The position numbers and the translations under genes were made by a program. Positions 1-8,984 of a stretch of DNA of 64,000 nt are shown in pieces. This DNA is from Candidatus Gastranaerophilales bacterium (GTDB lineage: Bacteria > Cyanobacteriota > Vampirovibrionia > Gastranaerophilales > Gastranaerophilaceae), in the NCBI GenBank assembly GCA_944324395.1, contig CALUWC010000003.1:124001-188000 (forward strand). The letters are read 5' to 3'. Positions within the stretch are counted from its first letter, which is position 1; every line of letters begins with the position of its first letter. The notes under the pieces are model-generated. The model searched no databases and was not told the DNA's origin. It saw nothing but the letters and a program-made list of their open reading frames with translations.

Positions 1-726
1 ATTGAACTAAAACGAAAAAATAAAGAACTGAAAGAGTTAAACGAATTCAGGTCAAACTTGCTTGATACGGTAAGCCACGAGTTAAGAACACCTTTAACAA
101 GTATTCAGGGCTATACTTCCCGTCTTATGAGGCAGGATATTGTTATTGATGAAGAAACCAAACAAAAGTCTTTAAGAATTATAAAAGAACAATCCGAAAA
201 ATTGAAGCGATTGATTGATGATTTACTTACTATTCCTGATATTGAAGGTATGCGTTTGCGTACTGTGAGCGAAAATATCTGGCTGAATAAAGTTCTTGAA
301 GAAGCTGAACTCCTGTTGAGAAAAAGGGACGGGCATGAAATTATTGTAAATATCAGTGATGATTTCCCGAAAGTTACAGCCGACAAGGGCCGTCTTGAAC
401 AGGTATTTGTTAATCTGTACGAAAATGCGATAAAGTATTCTTATCCTGACACTCCTATTCTTGTTGATGTTGAGCAAAAAGAAGATAAAGCTGTGATTAA
501 AGTAAAAAACAGTTGCGATAAAATCCCGAAAAAGAAACTTGATACATTGTTTGAAAAGTTTGTAAGACTTGATGATGAAATGACACGAACAACAAGAGGT
601 ACGGGGCTGGGATTGTTTATTGTAAAGGGTTTAATTGAAGCGATGGAAGGGTCTATAACATTATCTTCAGATGATAATTTCGGTTTTTGTGCAACTATTA
701 CATTGAATATAGCGGACGAAGATTAG
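1..726 (+). CDS. Sensor histidine kinase, C-terminal part (5' truncated by window edge)
   Basis: The frame is open from base 1, so the sensor region lies outside the window. Visible parts are a coiled-coil linker, the HisKA phosphoacceptor motif SHELRTPL (His codon 76-78), the ATPase N-box NLYENAIKYS and the G2 box GTGLGLFIVKG. The usual D-x-G-x-G G1 box is degenerate (NSCDKIP), but the following F-box LFEKFVRLD is normal. Together these define a two-component histidine kinase, which autophosphorylates on His and passes phosphate to a response regulator. No response regulator is visible downstream; tadA starts 2 bases after the stop, so the two may be co-transcribed. The input signal cannot be inferred. 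Confidence 0.93.
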   Translation: MELKRKNKELKELNEFRSNLLDTVSHELRTPLTSIQGYTSRLMRQDIVIDEETKQKSLRIIKEQSEKLKRLIDDLLTIPDIEGMRLRTVSENIWLNKVLEEAELLLRKRDGHEIIVNISDDFPKVTADKGRLEQVFVNLYENAIKYSYPDTPILVDVEQKEDKAVIKVKNSCDKIPKKKLDTLFEKFVRLDDEMTRTTRGTGLGLFIVKGLIEAMEGSITLSSDDNFGFCATITLNIADED

Positions 727-728
727 TT

Positions 729-1160
729 ATGATTGATTTTATGCAGCTGGCAATTGAAGAAGCGTTAAATTCTGACGGAGATATTCCTGTCGGAGCTGTT
801 ATTGTTCATAATAATGAGGTTTTAGCATCTGCTTGTAATCGAAAAGAAAAAGATAATGATATAACCTCTCATGCAGAAATTCTTGCAATCAGGCGGGCAG
901 AAAAGGTTTTAAATAACTGGCGTTTGGATAACTGCGATATGTATGTAACTCTTGAACCCTGTCCTATGTGCGGCTGGGCAATTATACAATCAAGAATAAA
1001 AAATTTATATTTTGGAAGTTATGATGCAAATTACGGAGCATTCAGTTCTAAAATAGATTTACGCTCACTTGCACAGGGTGCAAAATTAAACGTTTATGGC
1101 GGTATAAAAGAGCAGGAATGCGATAAATTTTTAAAAGATTTTTTTATTAAAATACGTTAA
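729..1160 (+). CDS. tadA: tRNA-adenosine deaminase TadA
   Basis: A 143-residue zinc deaminase of the CDA fold. It has the catalytic motif H48-A-E50 and the second zinc motif P77-C-P-M-C81, with spacing typical of TadA. The family converts adenosine 34 to inosine in tRNA-Arg(ACG), allowing wobble decoding of CGN codons. I chose ATG 729, just after the kinase stop, because longer versions overlap that gene and family members begin close to the M-x-x-A-[IL]-x-x-A segment. Some homologues are annotated as guanine or cytosine deaminases, but length and motif context favour TadA. Confidence 0.9.
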   Translation: MIDFMQLAIEEALNSDGDIPVGAVIVHNNEVLASACNRKEKDNDITSHAEILAIRRAEKVLNNWRLDNCDMYVTLEPCPMCGWAIIQSRIKNLYFGSYDANYGAFSSKIDLRSLAQGAKLNVYGGIKEQECDKFLKDFFIKIR

Positions 1161-1227
1161 TAGTTTGGTAAAATGCATTTATAGAATTTATAATAATTTC
1201 AAATTTATTAATTTAAAGGAGTGTTAT

Positions 1228-1977
1228 ATGGATAATAATTCTAATACTGAAAATAATCTTCAATATCAGATTGAAGAAGAGCTGCATAAGTTTAACTGGG
1301 GTGCTTTTTTTCTTAATTTTGTGTGGGCATCATTTAACGGTGCCTGGAAAGAATTTTGGCCGTCATTTGTCGTAATGTGTATTCTCTTTCTTCTTTCAGA
1401 TATCCCGTTGATAGGTTTATTATTTGGACTTTTGAATATTTTAATGGCTGTATATGTCGGCAGGCATGGTAATGAATGGGCCTGGTATGGTAAAAAATGG
1501 GAAAGTCTGGATAAATTTACATCTGTACAAAAAGTTTGGGCTGTAGCTTCTCCTTTTGGATTTATTATTTTATGGAGTGTTATTCGTATATTTATTTTAG
1601 TGATTTCTACATATATGTTTCTTCCTCAAGTTAAAGCTATAACAGCAGAAGCAGAAAATATAAGTAAAACGGCTGTTTCAAAAATTGTTGCAGCTCCTAA
1701 TTACCAAAATTTTGCCTCAGGTGAAGATATCGTAGACTTTTTGAGTAATCTGGATCCGTATATAAAATATATGCCGGATAACAAAAGTGTTATTGCAGCT
1801 GAAAAAGGTCCTTATCAGGCTGTTCTTACATTTGAAAAGAACGGGGATTGTTCATTGGAGCAAAAAAACTGTTATATATTATACAGTATTAAGGTTAATA
1901 ATAAATTGAAACCTCCTATAAATAAGATATATTTTGATGATAAAGGAGGAGTTCAGATAGAAGATCTTCCGGGTTAA
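1228..1977 (+). CDS. Membrane protein, DUF2628-like
   Basis: A 249-residue protein. The start at ATG 1228 is set by AAAGGAG 7-8 bases upstream; an in-frame start at 1165 has no such site. Residues 20-50 contain FNWGAFFLNFVWASFNGAWK, a Trp/Asn-rich segment like the N-terminus of DUF2628-type membrane proteins. Two or three hydrophobic helices follow, including one near residues 45-80 and a further span around 105-135. The C-terminal ~110 residues look soluble, with a Lys/Asp-rich sequence ending in an Ile/Gly-rich strand, and may lie outside the cytoplasm. The function is unknown. Confidence 0.75.
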   Translation: MDNNSNTENNLQYQIEEELHKFNWGAFFLNFVWASFNGAWKEFWPSFVVMCILFLLSDIPLIGLLFGLLNILMAVYVGRHGNEWAWYGKKWESLDKFTSVQKVWAVASPFGFIILWSVIRIFILVISTYMFLPQVKAITAEAENISKTAVSKIVAAPNYQNFASGEDIVDFLSNLDPYIKYMPDNKSVIAAEKGPYQAVLTFEKNGDCSLEQKNCYILYSIKVNNKLKPPINKIYFDDKGGVQIEDLPG

Positions 1978-1986
1978 TAAAAACTT

Positions 1987-2328
1987 TTAATTTTGCTTAT
2001 CTTCATCAACCCATTTCTTTGCATCAAATTTTAAATCGGTAAGTTTCATATTAAGAGATTCAACGTATGGTTTAAATTTTACCAGCAGCTGAGTTTTTCG
2101 AAGCATCAATTCCTGTGCAACTGTTGGAGTTTTGCATGCAATAACCATAATAGAGCCTTTTATCATTGAGTATGGTTTTGAATTTTGTGCAAATTTTTCT
2201 CCTGCCACTTTTTTCCAGAATTTGTACAAATTTGTTCTGGTTATAGCTTTTCGAATTGCGGCATTTTTCATTAGGTCTGCAATAATATCATCTATGTTTT
2301 TGAATTTTGTATATAAAATTTTTTTCAT
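1987..2328 (-). CDS. dciA: DUF721 / DciA-like protein
   Basis: About 113 residues from the internal ATG at 2328. An earlier ATG at 2382 would overlap the start of the divergent nrnA gene and adds an unconserved leader. The pattern FWKKVAGEKFAQNSKP, then an Ile/Val-rich strand, then ACKTPTVAQELMLRKTQLL matches the DUF721 layout: a W-x-x-V-G core, a short beta strand, then a P-x-x-x-x-E-L-x-x-x-x-x-x-L-L helix. Members of this family (DciA) load the replicative helicase in many bacteria lacking DnaC or DnaI. The gene converges with the upstream membrane-protein gene and diverges from nrnA. The family call rests on pattern recognition. Confidence 0.65.
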   Translation of the reverse strand: MKKILYTKFKNIDDIIADLMKNAAIRKAITRTNLYKFWKKVAGEKFAQNSKPYSMIKGSIMVIACKTPTVAQELMLRKTQLLVKFKPYVESLNMKLTDLKFDAKKWVDEDKQN

Positions 2329-2367
2329 AAGTTTTGTATTGCCGGTTGTTTGTGATAATATTTGGGA

Positions 2368-3339
2368 ATGGTTGTTGAACAATTAGATAGTAACATAAAG
2401 AATTCTAAAAATATATTACTGGTATCACATATAAATCCGGACGGAGACACATTAGGTTCAATGTGTGCTATGTATTCCTTAATAAGGGATAATTATAAAA
2501 AATCTTGTGAAATGGTTGTGGTATCAAAGTTTCCTGAAGTTTATACATTTCTTCCAAACAGTGATAAGGTAAAACATCTTGAAGATTTTGATTTATCAAG
2601 AGAATATGACCTTGTGATAAATCTAGATGTTGCAGCAATTGACAGATGTTCCGATGCAAAAATTCTGTTTGATAGGGCAAAGTGTACTGTAAATATTGAT
2701 CATCATGAAACTAATAATAATTACGGCATAATAAATATTGTAGAGCCTAATGCTTCTGCTACAGGTGAAGTTTTGACTGGTATTGCACAAAAACTTAATT
2801 GGATTATTTCTTTGGATAGTGCAATTTGTTTATATACCGCAATAGTGACAGATACCGGCGGGTTTAAATTTTCAAATACAACACCGAGAACTTTGGAATA
2901 TGCGGGCAAGCTATTGGAATACGGGATAGATCCTTCTGATATTTATCAAAAATGTTATGAGTCTAATTCCAAGGATATGGTTTTGTTTCAGAGTTACTGT
3001 ATAAATAAAGCTCAATTTCTGAAAAATGATAGTATAGCTTATACGATTGTATATAAAAAGGATTTAGAAAAATTTAACAATAACTGTGAAGATTTTACCG
3101 ATGGTTTGACAGAAAAATTAAGAGCAATTGTATCTACAAAGATTGCATTTGTTGTGAAGGAACTCCATTCTGGTGCATCAAAAGTATCAATGAGAAGCAA
3201 AAATATAGATATTGCTCAGGTTTGTACAGCTTTAGGAGGCGGCGGCCATAAATTTGCGGCCGGAGCTTTAATTAAAGCAAATCCTGAAAAGGCTGTAAAA
3301 ATGATATTAAGTGAGATTGATAATCGAAAATTATGTTGA
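2368..3339 (+). CDS. nrnA: DHH/DHHA1 phosphoesterase, NrnA-like (nanoRNase / pAp phosphatase)
   Basis: A 323-residue protein with the DHH superfamily metal motifs: an early NPDGDT motif, DVAAIDR, DHHETN and TDTGGFKFSNT. A C-terminal DHHA1 substrate-binding domain has the glycine loop GGGGHKFAAGA. This is the architecture of NrnA, which degrades 2-5 nt oligoribonucleotides and dephosphorylates 3'-phosphoadenosine 5'-phosphate. ATG 2368 was preferred over TTG 2362. The gene overlaps the next one by 7 bases (ATGTTGA), implying translational coupling. Confidence 0.9.
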   Translation: MVVEQLDSNIKNSKNILLVSHINPDGDTLGSMCAMYSLIRDNYKKSCEMVVVSKFPEVYTFLPNSDKVKHLEDFDLSREYDLVINLDVAAIDRCSDAKILFDRAKCTVNIDHHETNNNYGIINIVEPNASATGEVLTGIAQKLNWIISLDSAICLYTAIVTDTGGFKFSNTTPRTLEYAGKLLEYGIDPSDIYQKCYESNSKDMVLFQSYCINKAQFLKNDSIAYTIVYKKDLEKFNNNCEDFTDGLTEKLRAIVSTKIAFVVKELHSGASKVSMRSKNIDIAQVCTALGGGGHKFAAGALIKANPEKAVKMILSEIDNRKLC

Positions 3340-4256
3340 GAAAACTATTAAAAAATAAATGTATAAGAGTTTTAGTCAGGTTAGTAAAATCAATTATCCA
3401 AAATGATTTTTACGGTATGGCAGCAGAAATGGGCTTTATGCTTGTTGTCGGAATTTTTCCGTTTATGTTGTTTTTGATGGCTGTATTCGGCTGGATGGGT
3501 AATCGTTCTTACCTTGATTCTATTTTAAGAGTTTTATCCAATATTATGCCTGTTCAGGCTATGAATTTGTTAAAGTCAGTTTTGGCTGAAACTATGATAT
3601 TTAACCATGGCAGATTGCTGGCAATTATTGGTATAATTACTACAATTGTTTTATCAACTAACGGTGTTGCTGTTGTATTAAAGGGTTTAAATAGAGCTTA
3701 TAAAGTTGAAGAAACAAGAAGCTTTATATATACCAGGATTTTATCGTTTTTAATGGTGTTTGTTAACATATTAGTTTTGTTTTTAACAATTAACATAATA
3801 ATTTTCGGCAAGGTTATAATAATGTTTCTTGTTGAACATTTTAATATGTCAAAAGCTCTTGCAATTACAATATTAACCTTACGATGGCCGGTAGCATTTT
3901 TAGCATTGTATTTGATGGCATTTTTAAGTTATTATATTTTGCCGGATTTAAAAGGCAAAGAAGCTTTTAAACGAAAAAGTGCATTACCGGGAACCGTATT
4001 TTTTACTACATTCTGGTTAGTAGGTTCATGGGGGTTTTCAATATATGTTAACAATTTGAGTACTTATAACCTTGTATACGGTACAATCGGAGCTTTCTTT
4101 ATTTTAATGATATGGCTTTATTATACCTCTATTCTTCTTTTAATCGGCGGGGAAATAAATTCACAGGTTTATAACAGGCTTTCTCACAGATCTCAGGAGA
4201 TAAGGGAAGAAATTGAAGAACTCAGGTATAATGTCAGGCAGGCTCGTAAAAATTAA
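3333..4256 (+). CDS. YihY/BrkB-family inner-membrane protein
   Basis: A 307-residue polytopic protein. It opens with the characteristic MAAEMGFMLVVGIFPFML segment and has about six transmembrane helices. The segment TYNLVYGTIGAFFILMIWLY is typical of the YihY/UPF0761 (formerly RNase BN/BrkB) family, and the C-terminus is a charged cytoplasmic helix. The molecular role of this family is not settled. The start overlaps the nrnA stop, so the two genes are probably one transcription unit. Confidence 0.85.
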   Translation: MLRKLLKNKCIRVLVRLVKSIIQNDFYGMAAEMGFMLVVGIFPFMLFLMAVFGWMGNRSYLDSILRVLSNIMPVQAMNLLKSVLAETMIFNHGRLLAIIGIITTIVLSTNGVAVVLKGLNRAYKVEETRSFIYTRILSFLMVFVNILVLFLTINIIIFGKVIIMFLVEHFNMSKALAITILTLRWPVAFLALYLMAFLSYYILPDLKGKEAFKRKSALPGTVFFTTFWLVGSWGFSIYVNNLSTYNLVYGTIGAFFILMIWLYYTSILLLIGGEINSQVYNRLSHRSQEIREEIEELRYNVRQARKN

Positions 4257-4332
4257 ATAAAAAATATAACTGTTCTATTTATATATCCGGGGTATATTTG
4301 TAAAAAAAATATGTTCTTGTTATGATACTGGT

Positions 4333-5415
4333 ATGAAAGATATGTTAGATAAAATATTGCAAATAGAGCAGAAATATAAAGAGCTTGGAGAAACCTTGTC
4401 TGATCCTGCCGTAATTCAGGATTATAACCGTTTTAGAGATTTATCAAAACAGAGAAAATCAATGGAAGAAACGGTTGAATTATATTATGAATGGAAGAAG
4501 ACAACAGAAGCTATTGAAGATGCCAAACAGATGCTTCATGAAGAAAAAGATGAGGAAATGCGTCAGTTTTTGAAATCTGAAATAGAGTCAAACGAAGCAA
4601 AAATTCCTGTTTTTGAAGAAAAAATGAAAGTTTTATTACTTCCGAGAGATCCGATGGATGATAAAGATATTATGCTTGAAATCAGAGGCGGTGCCGGTGG
4701 TGATGAAGCAAATATTTTTGCCGGAGATTTGATGCGTATGTATTTGAGATATGCTGATAAAAACGGCTGGCAGACTCAGATTTTGAGTAAAACCGATTGT
4801 GAGGCCGGCGGTGTTTCAGAGGTTATTATTTCAATGAAAGGTGACAGCATATATTCAAGATTAAAATACGAATCAGGAGTTCACAGGGTTCAGCGAGTTC
4901 CGGCAACAGAATCTCAAGGCAGAGTTCATACATCAACAGCAACGGTTGCAGTTATGCCTCAAGTTGATGATGTTGAAGTAAACTTGAATATGAACGATGT
5001 TGAAATAACAACCGCAAGATCAGGCGGAGCAGGCGGCCAGAATGTTAATAAAGTTGAAACCGCTGCAAGAGTATTTCACAAACCTACAGGGATAATGATT
5101 TTTTGTACGGAAGAACGTTCGCAACTTCAAAATAAAGAGCGTGCGTTAGAAATTCTTAAAGCCAAGCTTTATGATATGGAAGTTCAAAAGCAGACTAAGG
5201 AAATTACAGATTTAAGGCGTTCTCAGGTAGGTACAGGCGACAGGTCTGAACGTATCAGGACATACAATTTCCCTCAGGGGCGTTTAACAGACCACAGATT
5301 AAATCATAATTTGAATGTCTGGACTGTTATTGACGGTGACCTTGATGAACTGATCGATTTATTAACTGAATACGATCAAAAATTGAAGTTAGAAAAATTA
5401 GCACAGGTAAGCTAA
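4333..5415 (+). CDS. prfA: Peptide chain release factor 1
   Basis: A 360-residue class I release factor. It carries the RF1 stop-codon recognition motif PAT (in VPATESQGR), which reads UAA and UAG, and the catalytic GGQ at residues 234-236 inside [10 protein letters not shown]. Length and domain order match RF1 throughout. ATG 4342 (MLDKILQIE) is an equally good start, since many RF1 proteins begin MLDKL; neither has a strong Shine-Dalgarno. It heads a translation cluster with ylxR 9 bases downstream, followed by infB. Confidence 0.96.
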   Translation: MKDMLDKILQIEQKYKELGETLSDPAVIQDYNRFRDLSKQRKSMEETVELYYEWKKTTEAIEDAKQMLHEEKDEEMRQFLKSEIESNEAKIPVFEEKMKVLLLPRDPMDDKDIMLEIRGGAGGDEANIFAGDLMRMYLRYADKNGWQTQILSKTDCEAGGVSEVIISMKGDSIYSRLKYESGVHRVQRVPATESQGRVHTSTATVAVMPQVDDVEVNLNMNDVEITTARSGGAGGQNVNKVETAARVFHKPTGIMIFCTEERSQLQNKERALEILKAKLYDMEVQKQTKEITDLRRSQVGTGDRSERIRTYNFPQGRLTDHRLNHNLNVWTVIDGDLDELIDLLTEYDQKLKLEKLAQVS

Positions 5416-5424
5416 GAGGTTCTT

Positions 5425-5670
5425 GTGACAGAAAGACGTTGTGTTAGTTGCTGGCAGATAAAAGACAGGTCGGAATTGATTAAGATAACTGCTGATTGCA
5501 CAAACGGAAAGCTTATTGTGAACCCGGATTCTGTAACATTTGGCAGATCAGCATATCTTTGTTATAATAAATCGTGTATAGAATCGGCTTTTAAAAAAAA
5601 TAAACTGGGTAAGCACTTGAAAGCTCCTGTACCAAACGAATTGAAAGGACAGTTACTAAATGAGTTATGA
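5425..5670 (+). CDS. ylxR: YlxR / RnpM-type RNA-binding protein
   Basis: An 81-residue DUF448 protein with a GTG start preceded by AAGAGGT. Family hallmarks are TERRCVSC near the N-terminus, a G-R-S-A-Y-L-C motif (here FGRSAYLCYNKSCIESAF) and a basic C-terminus. YlxR has been described as an RNase P modulator (RnpM) and usually sits in the nusA-ylxR-infB operon. Here it lies between prfA and infB, with nusA absent. Its last 11 bases overlap infB, so coupled translation is likely. Confidence 0.88.
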   Translation: MTERRCVSCWQIKDRSELIKITADCTNGKLIVNPDSVTFGRSAYLCYNKSCIESAFKKNKLGKHLKAPVPNELKGQLLNEL

Positions 5671-8182
5671 AACAGTTAGAATAAGTGAATTAGCAAAAGA
5701 ACTCGGGCTTCAAAGTAAGGAAGTCATAGAAAAGTTTGCACAGTTGGGTGTTACCGGTAAAACTCATTCAAGTACTGTTACGCAGGATCAGATAAAGAGA
5801 TTGAAAGATTTTATTGCTAACGGCGGGGTAAAAAAGGCACAAAAGCCAAAAGCTTTTGTTGTCAAAAAGGCTAAGCCTCAGGAACCCCCGGAGGAGCCGG
5901 AAGTTAAAATTGAAGAAAAGAAACCTGAAGAAAAAGCAGCTGTACCGGTAAAAATTGAAAAAGTCGAACGTCCAAAGGTTGAAGTAGTAAGAACTTCAGG
6001 TTTAGAAATTGTAAGAAAGGCTCCAAGAAAGCCTCAAGCTGAACAGTCTTCTGCTGAAAGACCTGCAAGAAAATCTGTTTCAAAAGATGACAGAAAACCT
6101 CAGGGAAAGGCGGAAAGATCCCAGTCAGGAGAAAAGAAATATAACAAACCGGATAAATCAAGTGCTTCTCATGAAGGAAAAGATTTTTCAGGTAAAAAAC
6201 CTATTCAAAGAAGAATAATTCCGCAAGAAATTTATGAAAACAAACCAAATTCTTCAAAACGTAAGTCAGATAACCGTAAAAAAGATAAAGATTTTAATTC
6301 AAAACAGGAAGAACAGGAAAGAATTTCTTTAGAAAAAGCTGCAGCTCAGCATCATAAAAAGAAAGTTCAAAAAACTGAAGAAGTTGAGGAAGTAAAACAA
6401 ATTGTAGTAAATCATGCCATGACAATTTCCGAATTGTCCGAGAAAATCAAAAAAACTCCGGCTGAAATTGTTAAATTTTTAATGTTGAATGGAGTTATGG
6501 CTACGGTTAACCAGTTGATTGATGTAGATGTTATTAAAAAAGTTTGTGCCGAATACAATTTAGAGGTTTTAGAAGAAGATCTTGATGCTTATATTGAACA
6601 GGAGCTGGAAAAAGAAGAAAAAGCAAAAGCTTTGTCTGAAGTTGATAAAAAATTGTTGAAAAAGCGTGCTCCTGTTATAAGTATTATGGGCCATGTTGAC
6701 CATGGTAAAACAACATTGTTAGATAGTATCAGAGCTTCAAAACATAAGATTGTTGCAACAGAAGTCGGGGGCATTACCCAATCTATCGGTGCTTATACCG
6801 TTTATGTCGGGGATAATCACGATAAAAAAATTGTATTTTTGGATACCCCTGGTCACGAAGCTTTTACCGAAATGAGAGCCAGAGGTGCTCAGGCAACTGA
6901 TATTGCAATTCTTGTAGTTGCGGCTGATGATGGTATAATGCCGCAGACAATAGAAGCTATAAACCATGCTAAGGCTGCAGAAATTCCGATTATTGTTGCG
7001 GTTAACAAGATTGATAAACCAGGGGCAAATCCTGATAAAGTATTACAGCAGTTAACGGAACACGGACTTGTTCCTGAAGATTGGGGCGGTGATACTATTA
7101 CTGTCAGAGTTTCAGCTTTGCAGGGTACCGGTATTGATGAATTATTGGAATATATTCTGTTAGTTGCAGATTTGCAGGATCTAAAAGCTAATCCAAAAGC
7201 TGAAGCCTCGGGTGTTGTTATTGAGGCAAACCTTGATAAAGGTAAAGGTCCTGTGGCAACGCTGTTAGTTCAGAACGGAACATTACGTGCAGGCAACTGT
7301 ATTGTTGTTGGTACTGCATGCGGCAGAGTAAGAGCGTTGTTATCTGACAGCGGCGAGCGTATTCAAAAAGCTGAACCATCTACTCCTGTAGAGGTTTTAG
7401 GTTTGTCAGAAGTTCCGCAGGCAGGCGATCATTTTGAAGTTGTTAAAAATGAAAAAGAAATGAAAGCGATAGTTGCCGAAAGAAAAGAAAAAGAACGTGA
7501 CAAGAGATTAGAAGCAATGCTTCCTGCTCACATCAGAAGAGAGGCTGTAGCCGGAGATGATGATATTCCTCAATTGAATTTAATTATCAAAGCAAATACT
7601 CATGGTTCTGCGGAAGCTGTTGCTCAGGCAATTGCACAGGTTGAATCAAAAGAAATTACAACCAAAATCATTCACGTTGGAGTCGGTGATATCTCTGAAG
7701 CCGATGTTATGCTGGCATCAGCATCTAATGCTTTGATTTTAGGTTTCTCTGTTAAAGAGGACAGTAATGCTGTTGTATCTGCCGAACGTGAAGGTGTTAC
7801 TATCAAAAAATATGATATTATTTATCAATTATTAGAAGATGTTGAAAAAACATTACTTTCATTGCTTGAACCGGAAGTTAAAGAAGTTGAACTTGGTAAG
7901 GCAGAAGTTAGACAGGTGTTTACTATTGGTAAAACAGCTCGTATTGCAGGTTGTTATGTAACAGAAGGTAAGATTGTAAGATCTAAAGATGCTGTTGTAT
8001 ATAGAAACGGTGAAGAAATCTTCAGAGGTTCAATTGATCAATTGAAACGCTTTAAAGATGATGTTAAAGAAGTTGCACAGGGTTTTGAATGCGGTATATC
8101 ATTCAGCAAATTTAACGATATTGAAATTGGTGATATTATTGAAGTTTCAACAACCGAAGAAGTTGAAAGAAAGTCGTTGTAA
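5660..8182 (+). CDS. infB: Translation initiation factor IF-2
   Basis: An 840-residue GTPase that delivers fMet-tRNA to the 30S subunit. A short N-terminal IF2N module (RISELAKELG) is followed by a long low-complexity Lys/Glu/Pro-rich linker to about residue 245. A second IF2N-like segment (AMTISELSEKIKKTPAEIVKFL) precedes the G domain, with G1 GHVDHGKT at 344, G3 DTPGH and G4 NKID. The IF-2 C1/C2 domains follow. It is standard bacterial length. The start overlaps ylxR and follows GGACAG/AAAGGA. Confidence 0.97.
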   Translation: MSYETVRISELAKELGLQSKEVIEKFAQLGVTGKTHSSTVTQDQIKRLKDFIANGGVKKAQKPKAFVVKKAKPQEPPEEPEVKIEEKKPEEKAAVPVKIEKVERPKVEVVRTSGLEIVRKAPRKPQAEQSSAERPARKSVSKDDRKPQGKAERSQSGEKKYNKPDKSSASHEGKDFSGKKPIQRRIIPQEIYENKPNSSKRKSDNRKKDKDFNSKQEEQERISLEKAAAQHHKKKVQKTEEVEEVKQIVVNHAMTISELSEKIKKTPAEIVKFLMLNGVMATVNQLIDVDVIKKVCAEYNLEVLEEDLDAYIEQELEKEEKAKALSEVDKKLLKKRAPVISIMGHVDHGKTTLLDSIRASKHKIVATEVGGITQSIGAYTVYVGDNHDKKIVFLDTPGHEAFTEMRARGAQATDIAILVVAADDGIMPQTIEAINHAKAAEIPIIVAVNKIDKPGANPDKVLQQLTEHGLVPEDWGGDTITVRVSALQGTGIDELLEYILLVADLQDLKANPKAEASGVVIEANLDKGKGPVATLLVQNGTLRAGNCIVVGTACGRVRALLSDSGERIQKAEPSTPVEVLGLSEVPQAGDHFEVVKNEKEMKAIVAERKEKERDKRLEAMLPAHIRREAVAGDDDIPQLNLIIKANTHGSAEAVAQAIAQVESKEITTKIIHVGVGDISEADVMLASASNALILGFSVKEDSNAVVSAEREGVTIKKYDIIYQLLEDVEKTLLSLLEPEVKEVELGKAEVRQVFTIGKTARIAGCYVTEGKIVRSKDAVVYRNGEEIFRGSIDQLKRFKDDVKEVAQGFECGISFSKFNDIEIGDIIEVSTTEEVERKSL

Positions 8183-8191
8183 GGTGAATTT

Positions 8192-8437
8192 ATGATTCCT
8201 GAAATCCAAGCATATAAAAATACAATTTCTTTTCAAGCAAGTGTACCTGTTCGGAAAATTGCATCTGTTTCTAGAAATGGTAGAAAGGCTGCGGTTGATA
8301 AATTTATTCCGGAGTTAAAAAAACAAAATACTGATACTATTGCAGTAACTTTAAAAAATATGTTTTTTGAAGTATTTCCGAATTTAGATAAAGATTATAG
8401 AAAAATGTTTAACTGTTCCAAGATAAATAAGGTTTAA
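8192..8437 (+). CDS. Small hypothetical protein with SFQA-type N-terminus
   Basis: An 81-residue ORF starting 9 bases after infB, behind AAGGTGA. It has a basic central part (VSRNGRKAAVDKFIPELKK) and a C-terminal helix with an aromatic/acidic motif FFEVFPNLDKDYRKMF. No known domain is recognised. The N-terminal Y-K-N-T-I-S-F-Q-A-S stretch resembles the Asn-rich, S-F-x-[SAG] leaders of the proteins at 21957, 23340 and 37870. Close spacing to infB and the ribosome site support a real gene. A 180-base gap separates it from rbfA. Confidence 0.6.
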   Translation: MIPEIQAYKNTISFQASVPVRKIASVSRNGRKAAVDKFIPELKKQNTDTIAVTLKNMFFEVFPNLDKDYRKMFNCSKINKV

Positions 8438-8449
8438 TTATATATTCCG

Positions 8450-8482
8450 CAATAGTCAAGCTGCCAGTATTATTGACTATTG
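8450..8482. other. 9-bp inverted repeat between the infB cluster and rbfA
   Basis: CAATAGTCA (8450-8458) is the exact reverse complement of TGACTATTG (8474-8482), with a 15-base loop. No T-run follows on either strand, so it is not a standard terminator. It may be an RNA processing or attenuation hairpin in the 180-base gap. The rest of the gap shows nothing else convincing. Confidence 0.4.
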
Positions 8483-8617
8483 ATTGTGAAGCTATGTAAA
8501 AGAATATATGTATTAGTGTTAAATTTATGCTTTAGAAGTTTTTAATGACATCTTTTTTATTGTGGAATTTATTTTTACGATTTTCATGGTACAATCAGGT
8601 GTACTAAGGAGAAATTT

Positions 8618-8962
8618 ATGACATTAAGAAATGAAAGAGTAAGAAAAGAATTGATGCGTGATATCTCTGAAATTTTGAGAAAAGAAATCAGAGGTTTGGA
8701 GGGTGTAGTATCAATTGTTGATGTAGAAGTTGCACATGATAACTCTTTTGCGAAAGTAATATATAGTGTACTTGGCTCTGAAGAGCAGGTTGAAAAATCT
8801 AAGGAAGTTATAGAAAAAAATACCCCAAAAATTAGATATGAAGTTGGCAAAAGGCTTCGTTTGCGATTAACTCCGGAATTAAGGTTTGTTTATTCTAACG
8901 GTCTTGAAGAAGGTTCAAGAGTGACAGAACTTATAAATAAAATTTCAAGAGGCGAATTGTAG
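8618..8962 (+). CDS. rbfA: 30S ribosome-binding factor A
   Basis: A 114-residue KH-type protein required for 16S rRNA maturation and cold growth. Start ATG 8618 follows AAGGAGAAATTT. Family signatures are R-x-x-x-E-L-x-R-E-I-S-E-I-L near the N-terminus, then VVSIVDVEVAHDNSFAKVIYSV and the terminal LRLTPELRFVYSNG strand-helix. It is normal length. The infB-rbfA-truB order is the common bacterial arrangement, here with one extra small gene inserted after infB. Confidence 0.94.
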   Translation: MTLRNERVRKELMRDISEILRKEIRGLEGVVSIVDVEVAHDNSFAKVIYSVLGSEEQVEKSKEVIEKNTPKIRYEVGKRLRLRLTPELRFVYSNGLEEGSRVTELINKISRGEL

Positions 8963-8984
8963 AATATATTTATGCAGGTTATAT

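Noticed and set aside
2132-2386. Plus-strand ORF antisense to the DUF721 gene
   Set aside because: Hydrophobic shadow frame without a ribosome site, fully overlapped by a recognised gene.
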